Part shown: positions 1 to 7,558 of the stretch, one piece after another
How positions within the stretch are numbered: the first letter of the stretch is position 1
Layout: each line of letters begins with the position of its first letter
From: a virus
Reading direction: 5' to 3' (one strand)
IMG/VR virus record: IMGVR_UViG_3300038825_000790
Coordinates: 3,071 to 30,067 of that record
Length of the DNA: 26,997 nt
Notes under the pieces: generated by a model
Told to the model about the DNA's origin: nothing
Databases searched by the model: none
What the model saw: only the letters and a program-made list of their open reading frames with translations
Made by a program: the position numbers and the translations under genes

Positions 1-1
1 T

Positions 2-2116
2 AAAACTTATAATAAGTCTTTTAAGGATGAAGGTTCTAGAGCTGTTGTTAAATTAATGGGAACTGCAAACAATAATAGAGTTGCAAGAATATCTACTCAA
101 ATGTCTAATTTAAAAAAATCTCCTATATTTGATTTGTATAAAGACGCTGAATTGATGAAAGCAGTCTATAGAGAGCACGTTAACTTAACTCCTAGAACTA
201 GAGCTAATAAAAAATATACAGACTGGCTTGATAATTGGGCTGAAGAATCTTATAATTATGCTGGTAGTGCAGGTATAGTAAGAGCTGGAAAAATAAAAGG
301 ATATCTTCCTATTATATATAAGCCAGCAGTTAGAGATGCATTGTTTAATGACTTTATGACTATAGAGCAAAAATTTAATAAAGTATTTGATAAGAGTTTA
401 GTTGGTGAGCCTGTTCAAAGAAATTTTGAGCAAATGATTAGAGCTATGATTAATAGAAAAGAAGTCAGTAAAAGCACCATAGGTGTATTAAACAGTCTTA
501 AAAAAACTTATAATATTAATTATGAAAAAGCTTATAAGTTATTAGAAGCTGATATACTCCCTGATAAAATAAATCCATTTAATGCTATAGAGAAAGTTCG
601 TAAGTATGAAATAACAGATGACTTGCTTCCTTTTTTAGAAACTGATTTAAGAGCTTTGGTAACTGTATATGATGAAAGATTAGCTAGGAGAGCTGAAACT
701 GTTAAAATTTTTGGAAGAAATAATGAAACATTAAGAAACATGACTCTTGAAATATCAAAGAGAAGTCCTAATGAAGCTAAGTTACTTAATGAAGGAATAG
801 ATAAGTTAACTGGTGCTATAGAAAAAGACCCTTTGAATATGTACAGACCTAGAGTTAGAAAGTTTTTTGAAAATATAATGGCATTTGAAGCTATGTCTAA
901 AATATCTCTTGGTACAGCAACTGTTGCAAATATAACTCAAGCACTCATATCTATAGTTACTAATTTAGGATTAGGAAGAACAGTTAAGGGATTTGTAAGA
1001 CTTTCAAATAAAAAAGTTAGAGAAGGCATTCCTGCTCCTCAAGTAGATTTTTTAAGAGAAATGTTAGGAGAAGTGGGTAGCGGTTCTTTAATAAGAAAAG
1101 CATCTGATAAGTTAGCGACTGTGAGTGGATTTACTGGTATAAATAAACTTAATAATTTAACAGCAGCTTCTACAGCTGAAATAGCAATTAGAGATTATAT
1201 TAAAATGTTTAATCGTAATCCAAATTCTATTAGAGGTAAATACGCTAAAAGTAAATTAAAAAAACTATTTAATATATCTATAAAAGAAGGAGTAGATGTT
1301 TCTGAGAGTTCTGTTGTATCAGCTATGACAAACTTTGCTAAATCATCTCAGCTACAAAGAGATTTTCTATCTGAACCTTTTTGGGCTAGTAATCCTAAAG
1401 CTAGACCTTTCATTATGTTTAAAAGTTTCGGATATAAACAAGCTGGATTGATAACTGATAGTATAAAAAGAGAAATGAAACTAGGTAATCCATTAATATT
1501 TCTAAGGCTTGGCTTGGCTGGTATGGCTGGCGGTTCTTTTGTTAATTGGGCTAAGGATGGTATATATACTTTTTTATCTGGAAGAGAAGTCTACAGAGAA
1601 GATGACAGTAAGATGAATGAGTTTATAGAAAATCTAGGATCGGTGGGAGCTTTTGGTATGCTTACTGAGTTTATGGATGCAGAAGATTTTTATGGTAATA
1701 TTGAGTTCGCTGTAACCCCTCCGTTTCTTAGTGATTTAAATGTTGGGTTTCAAGCTCTACAAACATTTACTAAAGAGTTAGATGAGTGGGGGTTTACTCA
1801 AACTCCCTTTAGGAAAGCTTTATATAAAGCATCTCCAATTTTAGGTTCTCTACCAAAAAGAGCAGCTGAAAGACTTGTGGCTACTGAACAACAAAAAAGA
1901 GATGCTGAACAAACAAGAAAAGGAAAGCTTAGGTCTAAAATAATAGACTTAATGATGGAAGGTAAAGGTGAGTTGGCTATAAAAAAAGTAAAACAATGGA
2001 ATAAGATACATCCTTATAATGCTTTTACTTATGATAGCATAGGTTATAAAGCTATATACAGAAGAGCTTTAGAAAAAAATATGAAAAAAATTAAAGAGAA
2101 TCTACCATTAAGATAA
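2..2116 (+). CDS. C-terminal part of a large virion-associated protein (5' end outside window)
   Basis: The reading frame is open to the left edge, so the ATG at position 56 is probably internal and this is the end of a longer gene. About 705 codons are visible. The product is mostly helical and Lys/Arg-rich, with a hydrophobic glycine-rich stretch (LRLGLAGMAGGSFVNWA, about residues 483-499 counted from the ATG at 56). Just before it lies a region like FIMFKSFGYKQAG that recalls the ends of very large internal virion (polyvalent) proteins of marine phages. That likeness is from memory of style, not an alignment. The last ~70 residues are strongly basic. It precedes a run of small basic genes, consistent with the end of the late virion operon. 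It could be an internal core or ejection protein; no catalytic motif was seen. Confidence 0.75.
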   Translation, partial: KTYNKSFKDEGSRAVVKLMGTANNNRVARISTQMSNLKKSPIFDLYKDAELMKAVYREHVNLTPRTRANKKYTDWLDNWAEESYNYAGSAGIVRAGKIKGYLPIIYKPAVRDALFNDFMTIEQKFNKVFDKSLVGEPVQRNFEQMIRAMINRKEVSKSTIGVLNSLKKTYNINYEKAYKLLEADILPDKINPFNAIEKVRKYEITDDLLPFLETDLRALVTVYDERLARRAETVKIFGRNNETLRNMTLEISKRSPNEAKLLNEGIDKLTGAIEKDPLNMYRPRVRKFFENIMAFEAMSKISLGTATVANITQALISIVTNLGLGRTVKGFVRLSNKKVREGIPAPQVDFLREMLGEVGSGSLIRKASDKLATVSGFTGINKLNNLTAASTAEIAIRDYIKMFNRNPNSIRGKYAKSKLKKLFNISIKEGVDVSESSVVSAMTNFAKSSQLQRDFLSEPFWASNPKARPFIMFKSFGYKQAGLITDSIKREMKLGNPLIFLRLGLAGMAGGSFVNWAKDGIYTFLSGREVYREDDSKMNEFIENLGSVGAFGMLTEFMDAEDFYGNIEFAVTPPFLSDLNVGFQALQTFTKELDEWGFTQTPFRKALYKASPILGSLPKRAAERLVATEQQKRDAEQTRKGKLRSKIIDLMMEGKGELAIKKVKQWNKIHPYNAFTYDSIGYKAIYRRALEKNMKKIKENLPLR

Positions 2117-2125
2117 GGAGAGAAA

Positions 2126-2305
2126 ATGAAAAAAGCAATTAAAGGAGTTAATATTACAACTCTAAATAAAAGACAACAAGCCTCTATGGTTAAACACTCA
2201 AAGCATCATACTGCTAAACATTTAAAGTCAATGGTAGCATCTATGAAGAGAGGTAAAACTTTTACTCAATCTCATAAGATAGCTATGAAGAAGGTGGGCA
2301 AGTAG
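2126..2305 (+). CDS. Small basic phage protein, 59 aa
   Basis: ATG follows an AAGGAGAG Shine-Dalgarno by a few bases, right after the stop of the large virion gene. The 59-residue product is rich in Lys, His, Ser and Thr (KKAIKGVNITTLNKRQQAS at the start, KHSKHHTAKH in the middle) and ends in KKVGK. The next start follows its stop after one base. I recall similar short basic proteins beside virion genes in marine phages, but no function is known to me. High positive charge and a late-operon position would suit a DNA-packing or virion-internal peptide; that is inference. Confidence 0.75.
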   Translation: MKKAIKGVNITTLNKRQQASMVKHSKHHTAKHLKSMVASMKRGKTFTQSHKIAMKKVGK

Positions 2306-2306
2306 T

Positions 2307-2597
2307 ATGCCTAAGAAAAAAGATTCAAGATTAAAGAGAGCTGGAGTATCTGGATTTAATAAACCAAAGAGAACTCCTGGTCATCCTAAGAAGAGCCATA
2401 TCGTAGTGGCTAAAGTAGGAGATAAAATTAAAACTATTAGATTCGGGCAGCAAGGAGTTACAACGGCTGGTAAGCCTAAGGCTGGTGAATCTAGAAAACA
2501 GAAAATGAGACGCAAGTCATTTAAAGCTAGACACAGAAAGAATATAGCTAAAGGTAAAATGTCTGCTGCTTATTGGGCAAACAAGGTGAAATGGTAA
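2307..2597 (+). CDS. Small basic conserved phage protein, 96 aa
   Basis: A 96-residue, strongly basic protein. The N-terminal half is Lys/Pro/Gly-rich (PKKKDSRLKRAGVSGFNKPK); the C-terminal third has the pattern KARHRKNIAKGKMSAAYWAN followed by KVKW. I recognise that ending as a conserved block of small phage proteins, catalogued I think under a DUF label (possibly DUF6321; not checked). It starts one base after the preceding stop and its own stop overlaps the next ATG by one base (TAATG), so translation is probably coupled. No enzyme motif is visible. Nucleic-acid binding is plausible from charge only. Confidence 0.8.
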   Translation: MPKKKDSRLKRAGVSGFNKPKRTPGHPKKSHIVVAKVGDKIKTIRFGQQGVTTAGKPKAGESRKQKMRRKSFKARHRKNIAKGKMSAAYWANKVKW

Positions 2598-2734
2598 TGG
2601 CTAAACAAAAAAAAGTAAGCTGGATGTATGGTGGCAAAAAATATAGTGGAACTTTTATTAGAGAAACTAAAAAAGCTATATTTGCTAGAACTACAAATGG
2701 TAAAATTAAAAAAATTATAAAAAAGAAAAAGTGA
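2597..2734 (+). CDS. Tiny polycationic protein, 45 aa
   Basis: The ATG overlaps the previous stop by one base (TAATG) and its TGA is embedded in the next GTG start (GTGA). The product has 16 Lys/Arg and one acidic residue in 45, with a Trp/Tyr-containing first half (VSWMYGGKKYSGTF) and a tail of lysines (KIKKIIKKKK). Codon overlaps on both sides argue that it is real despite its size. Function unknown; the charge suggests a nucleic-acid or virion-interior partner. Confidence 0.7.
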   Translation: MAKQKKVSWMYGGKKYSGTFIRETKKAIFARTTNGKIKKIIKKKK

Positions 2735-3576
2735 ATCCAGAAAACACATTGCTAGGGTTACTTACTGGTGGTAGATACACTCAGTCATCGGACTTGCCAA
2801 CTGCTAAACAAGTTGGAAGTAGTGCAATAGATGTTATTATAGAGGCTGATAATAAAAGAAAAAGTAGAGTTCTTTTTGAGTCTGGTAAAAATATATTTGG
2901 GAAACCAACCGATAAATTTACCCAAGGAGATTTAGATAATTTAGTTATGGGTTTAATATCTCCAAGAGGAGTATTGCCAAAATCTTCTAAAGTTGATGAC
3001 ATTATAGATAAAATTAAAAATGACCCTCATTCTCCTATTTTTTTACCAAGAACATTGCCAGTTAAGGAGCGCGCTGAATTCTATGGAAAAACAATAGGTC
3101 AAGCACAAAGAGGTGATCCAGAAGAGGCAATGGTAAAAGTGCAAAAAGCATTGGGTGGTGGAGTTCTTGGTGGTGCAATAGAACCTATGGGCGACATACT
3201 TAATAGAATGTATTTTTACGCAGGTAGATATCCTGGCAATATGGGAGTTACAAGGGAAAAAATTGATAGAGTTCTGTCTTATTTAAAACACCCTTATGGT
3301 TTTGCAAAGGAACATAAAGAGAACGTTATAAGTAATGCTAGGTTTAGCAAAGTGCCAGTCAAAGAGTACGAGAATAACTTAAATAAAGCTTTAAAGGAAT
3401 ATGGAAAAGCTCATTCTAACCTTCCAGCAAATTACAACGAAGTGCAGGAACTAATAAAGGAAGCTAATGAAGAGTTTGCAGAACAAAATTGGAAAAAAGT
3501 AATAGAGAATCTTGAGACTGTTAAAGGATATATGGATGAAGGAGTAGAGAGCTTTACTAAAAGGATATTAAAGTAG
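2731..3576 (+). CDS. Hypothetical late protein, 281 aa
   Basis: The start is a GTG whose last two bases form the TGA of the previous gene. The alternatives lie far inside, so GTG is preferred. The 281-residue protein has a mixed N-terminal half with Pro/Gly loops (SPRGVLPKSSKVDD; GGGVLGGAIEPMGD) and a C-terminal ~90 residues of charged helices ending QNWKKVIENLETVKGYMDEG, which could form a helical hairpin or coiled coil. No signal peptide or catalytic motif was seen. The late-operon position suggests a virion or assembly role. I do not recognise the family. Confidence 0.75.
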   Translation: MNPENTLLGLLTGGRYTQSSDLPTAKQVGSSAIDVIIEADNKRKSRVLFESGKNIFGKPTDKFTQGDLDNLVMGLISPRGVLPKSSKVDDIIDKIKNDPHSPIFLPRTLPVKERAEFYGKTIGQAQRGDPEEAMVKVQKALGGGVLGGAIEPMGDILNRMYFYAGRYPGNMGVTREKIDRVLSYLKHPYGFAKEHKENVISNARFSKVPVKEYENNLNKALKEYGKAHSNLPANYNEVQELIKEANEEFAEQNWKKVIENLETVKGYMDEGVESFTKRILK

Positions 3577-3689
3577 TGCCTAACAAAAAAGCTAAGAACA
3601 GAAAAAGATTGCGCTTAAAACTAGCGATACAGAATAAGCGTAGAAAAAGAGAATTGAAAAAATTACAAAAGGAAAAGAGCAATGAATGA
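3576..3689 (+). CDS. Tiny polycationic protein, 37 aa
   Basis: A GTG start shares its first base with the preceding TAG, and the stop overlaps the next ATG by 8 bases. The 37-residue product (beginning PNKKAKNRKRLRLKL) has 17 Lys/Arg and only 3 Glu. I recall similar very short 'PNKKAKNRKR' proteins in marine phages. It is the fourth tiny basic gene in this stretch. Function unknown. Confidence 0.7.
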   Translation: MPNKKAKNRKRLRLKLAIQNKRRKRELKKLQKEKSNE

Positions 3690-4170
3690 ACAAGAGTTGT
3701 TTGCATTAATAGACTCACTTACTAAAGGTCAAGGAGAAATGTCTAAGACTCCTATGGGAAGAGAAGTTTTATTTATGACAGACCCCAATATAGGTGTTGG
3801 CGCTCCAGAAAACATTGATATACAAGAGCTTATAAAAGGAATGATTGACCCTAAATCTCCTATACGAAGTCAGTTTTCTAGTGCATTAGGTAGAAACAAA
3901 TTACAGAAAGATGTAGGAGAGTCTAAATCTATAGATGATATTATAAGCGCATCTGATGTAGCTGAGTTTTTATCTAAAGCTATGGCAGATAAAACTAATG
4001 TAGAGTCTAGTGAAATGCCAATGAGAGAGGATATAACTAAGTACTCTTCAGATGATCCACTAGATTTATTATTTAAAATGCAAAGCAATCAAAGAAGAGA
4101 GCCTTCAAATATAGAAGGCTTAATGAAAATATTAGAAGACCTGTCTAAAACTAAACCAAAGACTTCATAA
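3682..4170 (+). CDS. Hypothetical late protein, 162 aa
   Basis: ATG lies 8 bases inside the previous gene and follows an AAAGGAAAAG Shine-Dalgarno. The 162-residue product is acidic-to-neutral and Met/Ser/Pro-rich, without cysteines or membrane segments (for example KGQGEMSKTPMGREVLFMTD, then IDPKSPIRSQFSS). The last helix, NIEGLMKILEDLSKTKPK, is amphipathic. It shares a flavour with the 281-residue gene upstream (both have an 'I-P-K-S/G' patch), but I would not claim homology. It is the last rightward gene before the convergent junction. Confidence 0.7.
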   Translation: MNEQELFALIDSLTKGQGEMSKTPMGREVLFMTDPNIGVGAPENIDIQELIKGMIDPKSPIRSQFSSALGRNKLQKDVGESKSIDDIISASDVAEFLSKAMADKTNVESSEMPMREDITKYSSDDPLDLLFKMQSNQRREPSNIEGLMKILEDLSKTKPKTS

Positions 4171-4171
4171 A

Positions 4172-4211
4172 ATAAAAGAGGAGCGTGGGCGGAAATAAAC
4201 CCACACCCCTC
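4172..4211 (-). terminator. Rho-independent terminator of the leftward block
   Basis: In leftward RNA, GAGGGGUGUGGG pairs with CCCACGCUCCUC across a 10-base loop: 12 pairs, two of them G-U, followed by UUUUAUUUUAU. On the rightward strand the two wobbles become A-C mismatches and no U tract follows, so the element is built for leftward transcription. It lies just past the bS21 stop. Confidence 0.85.
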
Positions 4212-4237
4212 TAGCTACGCACACAGTAGGTGGACTA

Positions 4238-4414
4238 CTAAACTTTTCTCTCTCTTATTGCTTTTTTCTCTCTCTCCCTCCTGAGTTGGGAGGGCTTAGT
4301 GTAAAATCTTCGCTCTTCCAACTCTATTAGAAGTCCAGATTCTCTCACTTTCTTTTTAAATTCTGATAACATCTTACCTATCTCTTTATTTTTCGTCTTC
4401 TTCACTAATATCAT
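4238..4414 (-). CDS. rpsU-like: Phage-encoded ribosomal protein bS21 homologue, 58 aa
   Basis: A 58-residue protein carrying the bS21 signature: an N-terminal VKKTKNKEIGKMLSEFKKK (compare E. coli VIKVRENEPFDVALRRFKR), then RESGLLIELEERRFYTKPS (E. coli EKAGVLAEVRRREFYEKPT), then a basic tail that is shorter than the host version (E. coli 71 residues). Family knowledge: bS21 sits on the 30S platform near the anti-Shine-Dalgarno of 16S rRNA and helps initiation. Phage copies are known, including in SAR11 phages. The ATG at 4414 is 29 bases inside the metallopeptidase gene and has GGAG seven bases upstream. The gene is last in the leftward block, before a terminator. An alternative in-frame ATG at 4372 would remove the conserved first strand, so it is disfavoured. 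Confidence 0.88.
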   Translation of the reverse strand: MILVKKTKNKEIGKMLSEFKKKVRESGLLIELEERRFYTKPSQLRREREKKAIRERKV

Positions 4415-4766
4415 TTACTCTCCAATTGTTTTCATATTCTTTCGCAGCCCAATTCTCTGCTTTAATCTCCCACTTGTTATCTTCATAATAATCTCTATTA
4501 CAATAGACAGCCATATTACCAGCTTGAGCATACTTCTTAATAAATTTTCTAATACCAATTCTGCGAGCATCAATAGCGTGTTTACCCTCATGCAACACAG
4601 TCATTATAAAATCTTTAGGGTCTACATTATCTTGGCTTACATCTCTAAGTATAATCTTATCTTCTTCTGCTAAATACATACCATTAACATCTAGTGTCTT
4701 AGACATTACTACAGTAGGATAAATATTATACTTACCTAAAATTGATTTAGCTATTATATCACGCAA
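4386..4766 (-). CDS. Small zinc metallopeptidase, ImmA/IrrE-like
   Basis: A 126-residue protein with an HExxH zinc-peptidase motif (VLHEGKHAID; H59, E60, H63) and a downstream helix WEIKAENWAAKEY whose Glu (E100 or E104) would be the third zinc ligand, the arrangement of ImmA/IrrE-type gluzincins. No DNA-binding domain or signal peptide is present, so it acts in the cytoplasm as a catalytic domain alone. Family knowledge: ImmA cleaves a phage repressor and IrrE a stress repressor; the target here is unknown. The start overlaps the helicase stop by 8 bases and the end overlaps bS21 by 29. It could also be a SprT-like or other small metallopeptidase. Confidence 0.7.
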   Translation of the reverse strand: MRDIIAKSILGKYNIYPTVVMSKTLDVNGMYLAEEDKIILRDVSQDNVDPKDFIMTVLHEGKHAIDARRIGIRKFIKKYAQAGNMAVYCNRDYYEDNKWEIKAENWAAKEYENNWRVNDISEEDEK

Positions 4767-6114
4767 TTACAATCTCCGATTCTTGTACTAATAATTTTTT
4801 ATTTCTTTCATGTTCAGTAGCATCTAGTATATCATCAAATAATTTACAACTATCTCCAGAGTAACCCATCTCTACTGAGCCTGGTGTTCCGTATCTATTC
4901 TTAGATACTATAAGCATCATTTCATTTGGCATCCATATCCTACCATTAGAATCTTCTGCACCAAATCTAGATACATAGGGATAGTGAGTAAACACTACCA
5001 TCTCTGCATCTTGCTCTAGCGAACCAGACTCTGCCAGGTCAGATAGCCTAGGAGTAGAATCAATTCTATGTTCTATATTTCTATTTAGCTGCGATACTAA
5101 TATGATACACATATCATGACCTTTGGCTAACCATTTATATCTCATAGTTGTTTCTCTAATCTTATGCCTTAGGTCTCTATTATCGTTAGATGGAAACTCT
5201 ATAAGTCCTATATGATCGTCAATAACAACATCTGGCTTTACTCTTTTTATCTCATTAAATGTTTCATGCATATCTCTAATAGAGTCATACATAAATAAAT
5301 TATCTTTGTAGTTCTCTCTAATGTATTCCATAGCTCTTTCTACTTCTGGCTTGACAGTTTTAGTTCCGTGCCTAAGACCTCTATATGATATAGTATCTGA
5401 TTCCATAGCTATAAACTTCTTCATCATCTCTACATTTGGCATCTCACGATTGAACATCATTACTTTCTTACCAGATAAGACTAGCTGCCTAGCCATATTA
5501 GCTACTACTGTAGTCTTTCCATTGGCTGGTCTACCAGCTACAATAGTTATCTCACCTCTAGTCATTCCGTGTACAACAGAATCTAGTTTACCTAGTCCTG
5601 TTTTTATAATTCCTTTACTGTTAAATATAGAATCACTTGTCTCATCAAGTAAATTATCTATATTGAAATCATTCTTAGATGGTCTAAGGTTTATTAAGTT
5701 ACTAGAATCTGTATTCACTTGAGTTATCAGCGAATCCATATCTACAGAATTATCTTCTGCATTCTTTATTATAGTATGAGAATGCTTTACCATCTGTCTT
5801 CTTAACCAATGCTCATGCATTAGTCTAGCATAGTACTCTGCTCTAGATGTTGTAGCTTCCTTAGTACATATAGCAGTTATCTCGTAAGTAACTTGCCTGC
5901 TTTGATAATTTTTAGAAGGAAAGTTGTGAGCTATAGATATCATATCTATATCTTCTCCCTTAGCCTCTAATTTCTTTACTGTCTTCCATATATCTCTGTT
6001 AAAGTCATTGTAAAAAACATCGTCAGTTTCTATCCACCTCTTGACAATATCAATATTACTTGGCTTATTTATAACTGAGAATAATACAGCTTCTTCTATT
6101 TCTACGTTATGCAT
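4759..6114 (-). CDS. dnaB-like: Replicative DNA helicase, DnaB family
   Basis: 451 residues, about DnaB length. A short N-terminal helical domain (about 1-105) is followed by a linker and a RecA-like motor from about 165. Seen: Walker A GRPANGKTT (194-202), catalytic Glu region FNREMPN (221-227), Walker B PDVVIDD (294-300), motif H4 LVSQLNR (339-345) and DLAESGSLEQDAE (359-371) near the arginine finger. It should be a hexameric 5'-3' helicase at the fork. No primase domain is present, unlike T7 gp4, and no primase or polymerase is seen in the window. The ATG follows AGAGGAAAT. The 124-residue gene just upstream could be its loader, from position only. Confidence 0.95.
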   Translation of the reverse strand: MHNVEIEEAVLFSVINKPSNIDIVKRWIETDDVFYNDFNRDIWKTVKKLEAKGEDIDMISIAHNFPSKNYQSRQVTYEITAICTKEATTSRAEYYARLMHEHWLRRQMVKHSHTIIKNAEDNSVDMDSLITQVNTDSSNLINLRPSKNDFNIDNLLDETSDSIFNSKGIIKTGLGKLDSVVHGMTRGEITIVAGRPANGKTTVVANMARQLVLSGKKVMMFNREMPNVEMMKKFIAMESDTISYRGLRHGTKTVKPEVERAMEYIRENYKDNLFMYDSIRDMHETFNEIKRVKPDVVIDDHIGLIEFPSNDNRDLRHKIRETTMRYKWLAKGHDMCIILVSQLNRNIEHRIDSTPRLSDLAESGSLEQDAEMVVFTHYPYVSRFGAEDSNGRIWMPNEMMLIVSKNRYGTPGSVEMGYSGDSCKLFDDILDATEHERNKKLLVQESEIVIA

Positions 6115-6121
6115 ATTTCCT

Positions 6122-6496
6122 CTAATCTATTTTTGGTGGTATCCTATCCATAGATAGATACTCATGTCTCTTCCTAGCAGACTTACTAGAATTATTATTA
6201 ATAATAATAGCAGATAGATACTTCAATCCTTTGCCCTCTTTAGGAGCATTAGATTTTAAATAGTTATTGATAGACATTATAACCATATCGTTATCACAAT
6301 TATCTATCTCAGATAAGAATCCATATATATCAGAATCAGTTAGTTTTAAATCTCTAGATGAGTTAACTGTCTCTACACTTGTATCTATTAATAGCAAAGC
6401 TTCTTTACTATAAGACATTCTTTTCTTTTCTATCTGCTTAGTATAAGTCTGCTTCTTTACTGCGCTGCCACAGGTTGGGCATTTTGATTTCGGCAT
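6122..6496 (-). CDS. Zinc-motif protein upstream of the helicase; possible helicase loader
   Basis: The preferred start is the ATG at 6496, which has AGAGG about ten bases upstream; a TTG three codons earlier lies almost on the Shine-Dalgarno. The 124-residue product opens with KSKCPTCGSAVKK, a single CxxC knuckle, then a helical body that includes YGFLSEIDNCDNDMVIMSIN and a Lys-rich end. It ends 7 bases before the helicase start and overlaps the previous gene by 40 bases. Short proteins directly before DnaB are often loaders or primosome partners; that is inference from position, as no AAA+ motif is present. Family not recognised. Confidence 0.65.
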   Translation of the reverse strand: MPKSKCPTCGSAVKKQTYTKQIEKKRMSYSKEALLLIDTSVETVNSSRDLKLTDSDIYGFLSEIDNCDNDMVIMSINNYLKSNAPKEGKGLKYLSAIIINNNSSKSARKRHEYLSMDRIPPKID

Positions 6497-6936
6497 TCTA
6501 AGCAATCCTCTTTTTCCATAGGTACATTACCAAATACATCTTTAGCAAGGTACTCTATATATAATTCAGCTCTATCTCTATATTCATGGTAGGCTCTTCT
6601 GCATTTACTACACCTTCTAGGTATAGACATACTACCAGAATTAAAGTTTGTATTACTAGTAAGACCTTTAATTAAATTATCTTGAAGTAATTTATCTAGG
6701 TCAAACCATTCATCATCAAAATAATACAATAGAGTCTCCATAAAAGCATAGTGTTTTACCATAGCATCTCTACTATAATCAGCACCATTTGCTCTAGTCT
6801 CTAGCACTCTCTTCATGCTAGAAGAGATACTTATTTTGCCATCTCTAACCAGTCTTCGTACTTCTGGATCACGTAGATTTGCCCTCGGTCTTCCTTTACT
6901 ATCTGAATATCTACTTCTTCTGTTGGCTTTAGCCAT
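6457..6936 (-). CDS. Zinc-finger protein with basic N terminus, 159 aa
   Basis: The N-terminal ~35 residues are Arg-rich (RRSRYSDSKGRPRANLRDPE), followed by a helical centre with YYFDDEWFDLDKLLQ and a C-terminal zinc site from CSKC (109, 112) and CLEC (145, 148). The start at 6936 has a GAGAG-type Shine-Dalgarno. That start makes the first 106 bases overlap the resolvase gene in another frame. The next ATG (6816) would remove the overlap but has no Shine-Dalgarno and drops the basic segment. A nucleic-acid-binding role is plausible from the zinc site and charge; no family recognised. Confidence 0.65.
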   Translation of the reverse strand: MAKANRRSRYSDSKGRPRANLRDPEVRRLVRDGKISISSSMKRVLETRANGADYSRDAMVKHYAFMETLLYYFDDEWFDLDKLLQDNLIKGLTSNTNFNSGSMSIPRRCSKCRRAYHEYRDRAELYIEYLAKDVFGNVPMEKEDCLECRNQNAQPVAAQ

Positions 6937-7124
6937 TTAGCTACTCTCTTTCTAACTTTACATTGTGCTTTATATTTATCTATAAGCAAGTCTACTTCTG
7001 CTGTCTCGCCAAGAGACCTACCATCAGAACCCCAGGCTCGCTTAGATTTAAATCCTTTTTCTTTTGCTATATCAACACATTCTCTTTCGAATCTGTTACC
7101 TTTTTGTTTACTTCTACTAGGCAT
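6831..7124 (-). CDS. Holliday-junction-resolvase-like nuclease (PD-(D/E)XK, Hjc type)
   Basis: About 97 residues. The pattern is that of archaeal Hjc-like phage resolvases: KQKGNRFERECVDIAKEKG (an N-terminal helix with the catalytic Glu), RAWGSDGRSLGETAEVDLLI (Gly/Ser-rich loop and catalytic Asp in VDLL), then AQCKVRKRVAKWL, where QCK stands in the (D/E/Q)xK position. Expected role: cutting branched replication and recombination intermediates before packaging, alongside the annealing protein and exonuclease farther up the block. The ATG at 7124 gives an N terminus (MPSRSKQKG) like homologues I recall; a GTG at 7148 would add eight residues. Its last 106 bases also encode the start of the next gene. 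Confidence 0.8.
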   Translation of the reverse strand: MPSRSKQKGNRFERECVDIAKEKGFKSKRAWGSDGRSLGETAEVDLLIDKYKAQCKVRKRVAKWLKPTEEVDIQIVKEDRGQIYVIQKYEDWLEMAK

Positions 7125-7128
7125 AATA

Positions 7129-7368
7129 TTATTGAGAACCACAATCACAAGGCTTGTGTATCTCTGTATTCCTTTCTATCCAGAATCTATAGTCTGGTTC
7201 AGAGTTACTATAATACCTATAGCAGTCTACGCACATCAATAGATGCTTAGGGTTTCTTCTACAGCACAAAAGAACTGGAGTCCATTTCTCACTCCGATCT
7301 GTCTCGCAAATAGAACAATTATTTGGCAGCCTCGTCTTCTTTAAGAACCGCATCTCTGTCGTTTTCAT
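7129..7368 (-). CDS. Small Cys-rich zinc-ribbon protein, 79 aa
   Basis: 79 residues with CSIC, a CC pair, CVDC and a final CDC (CSICETDRSEKW; LMCVDCYRYYS; HKPCDCGS), so at least one zinc site. The first ~50 bases overlap the preceding gene; a second in-frame ATG at 7353 is possible and neither has a strong Shine-Dalgarno. No family recognised. It belongs with the other small zinc proteins of this block. Confidence 0.6.
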   Translation of the reverse strand: MKTTEMRFLKKTRLPNNCSICETDRSEKWTPVLLCCRRNPKHLLMCVDCYRYYSNSEPDYRFWIERNTEIHKPCDCGSQ

Positions 7369-7558
7369 TCTCTATTTTCTCCGTTTTGGCTTCCATAAAC
7401 TTAGCCAGTTTCTTGGTATCCTTCTTCATTTCTAAATAGTTTTCTAGAAGAATGCGAAGAGTATCTATTGTATAGCTATGTGAGGCTACCACTTTATATA
7501 CTGTCTGCAAGTCTTCAGATAACTCTTTGACTGTGGGTTTTTTTCTTTTATTTTTCAT
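7319..7558 (-). CDS. Small coiled-coil protein, 79 aa
   Basis: 79 charged residues predicted mostly as one helix: a basic start MKNKRKKPTVKELSEDLQTV, a heptad-like centre (TLRILLENYLEMKKDTKKLAKF) split by a Lys/Asp patch, and an acidic end. The ATG overlaps the preceding stop by four bases (ATGA), indicating coupling. I recall similar KNKRKKPT-starting short proteins in marine phages; no function is known to me. Confidence 0.7.
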   Translation of the reverse strand: MKNKRKKPTVKELSEDLQTVYKVVASHSYTIDTLRILLENYLEMKKDTKKLAKFMEAKTEKIENENDRDAVLKEDEAAK

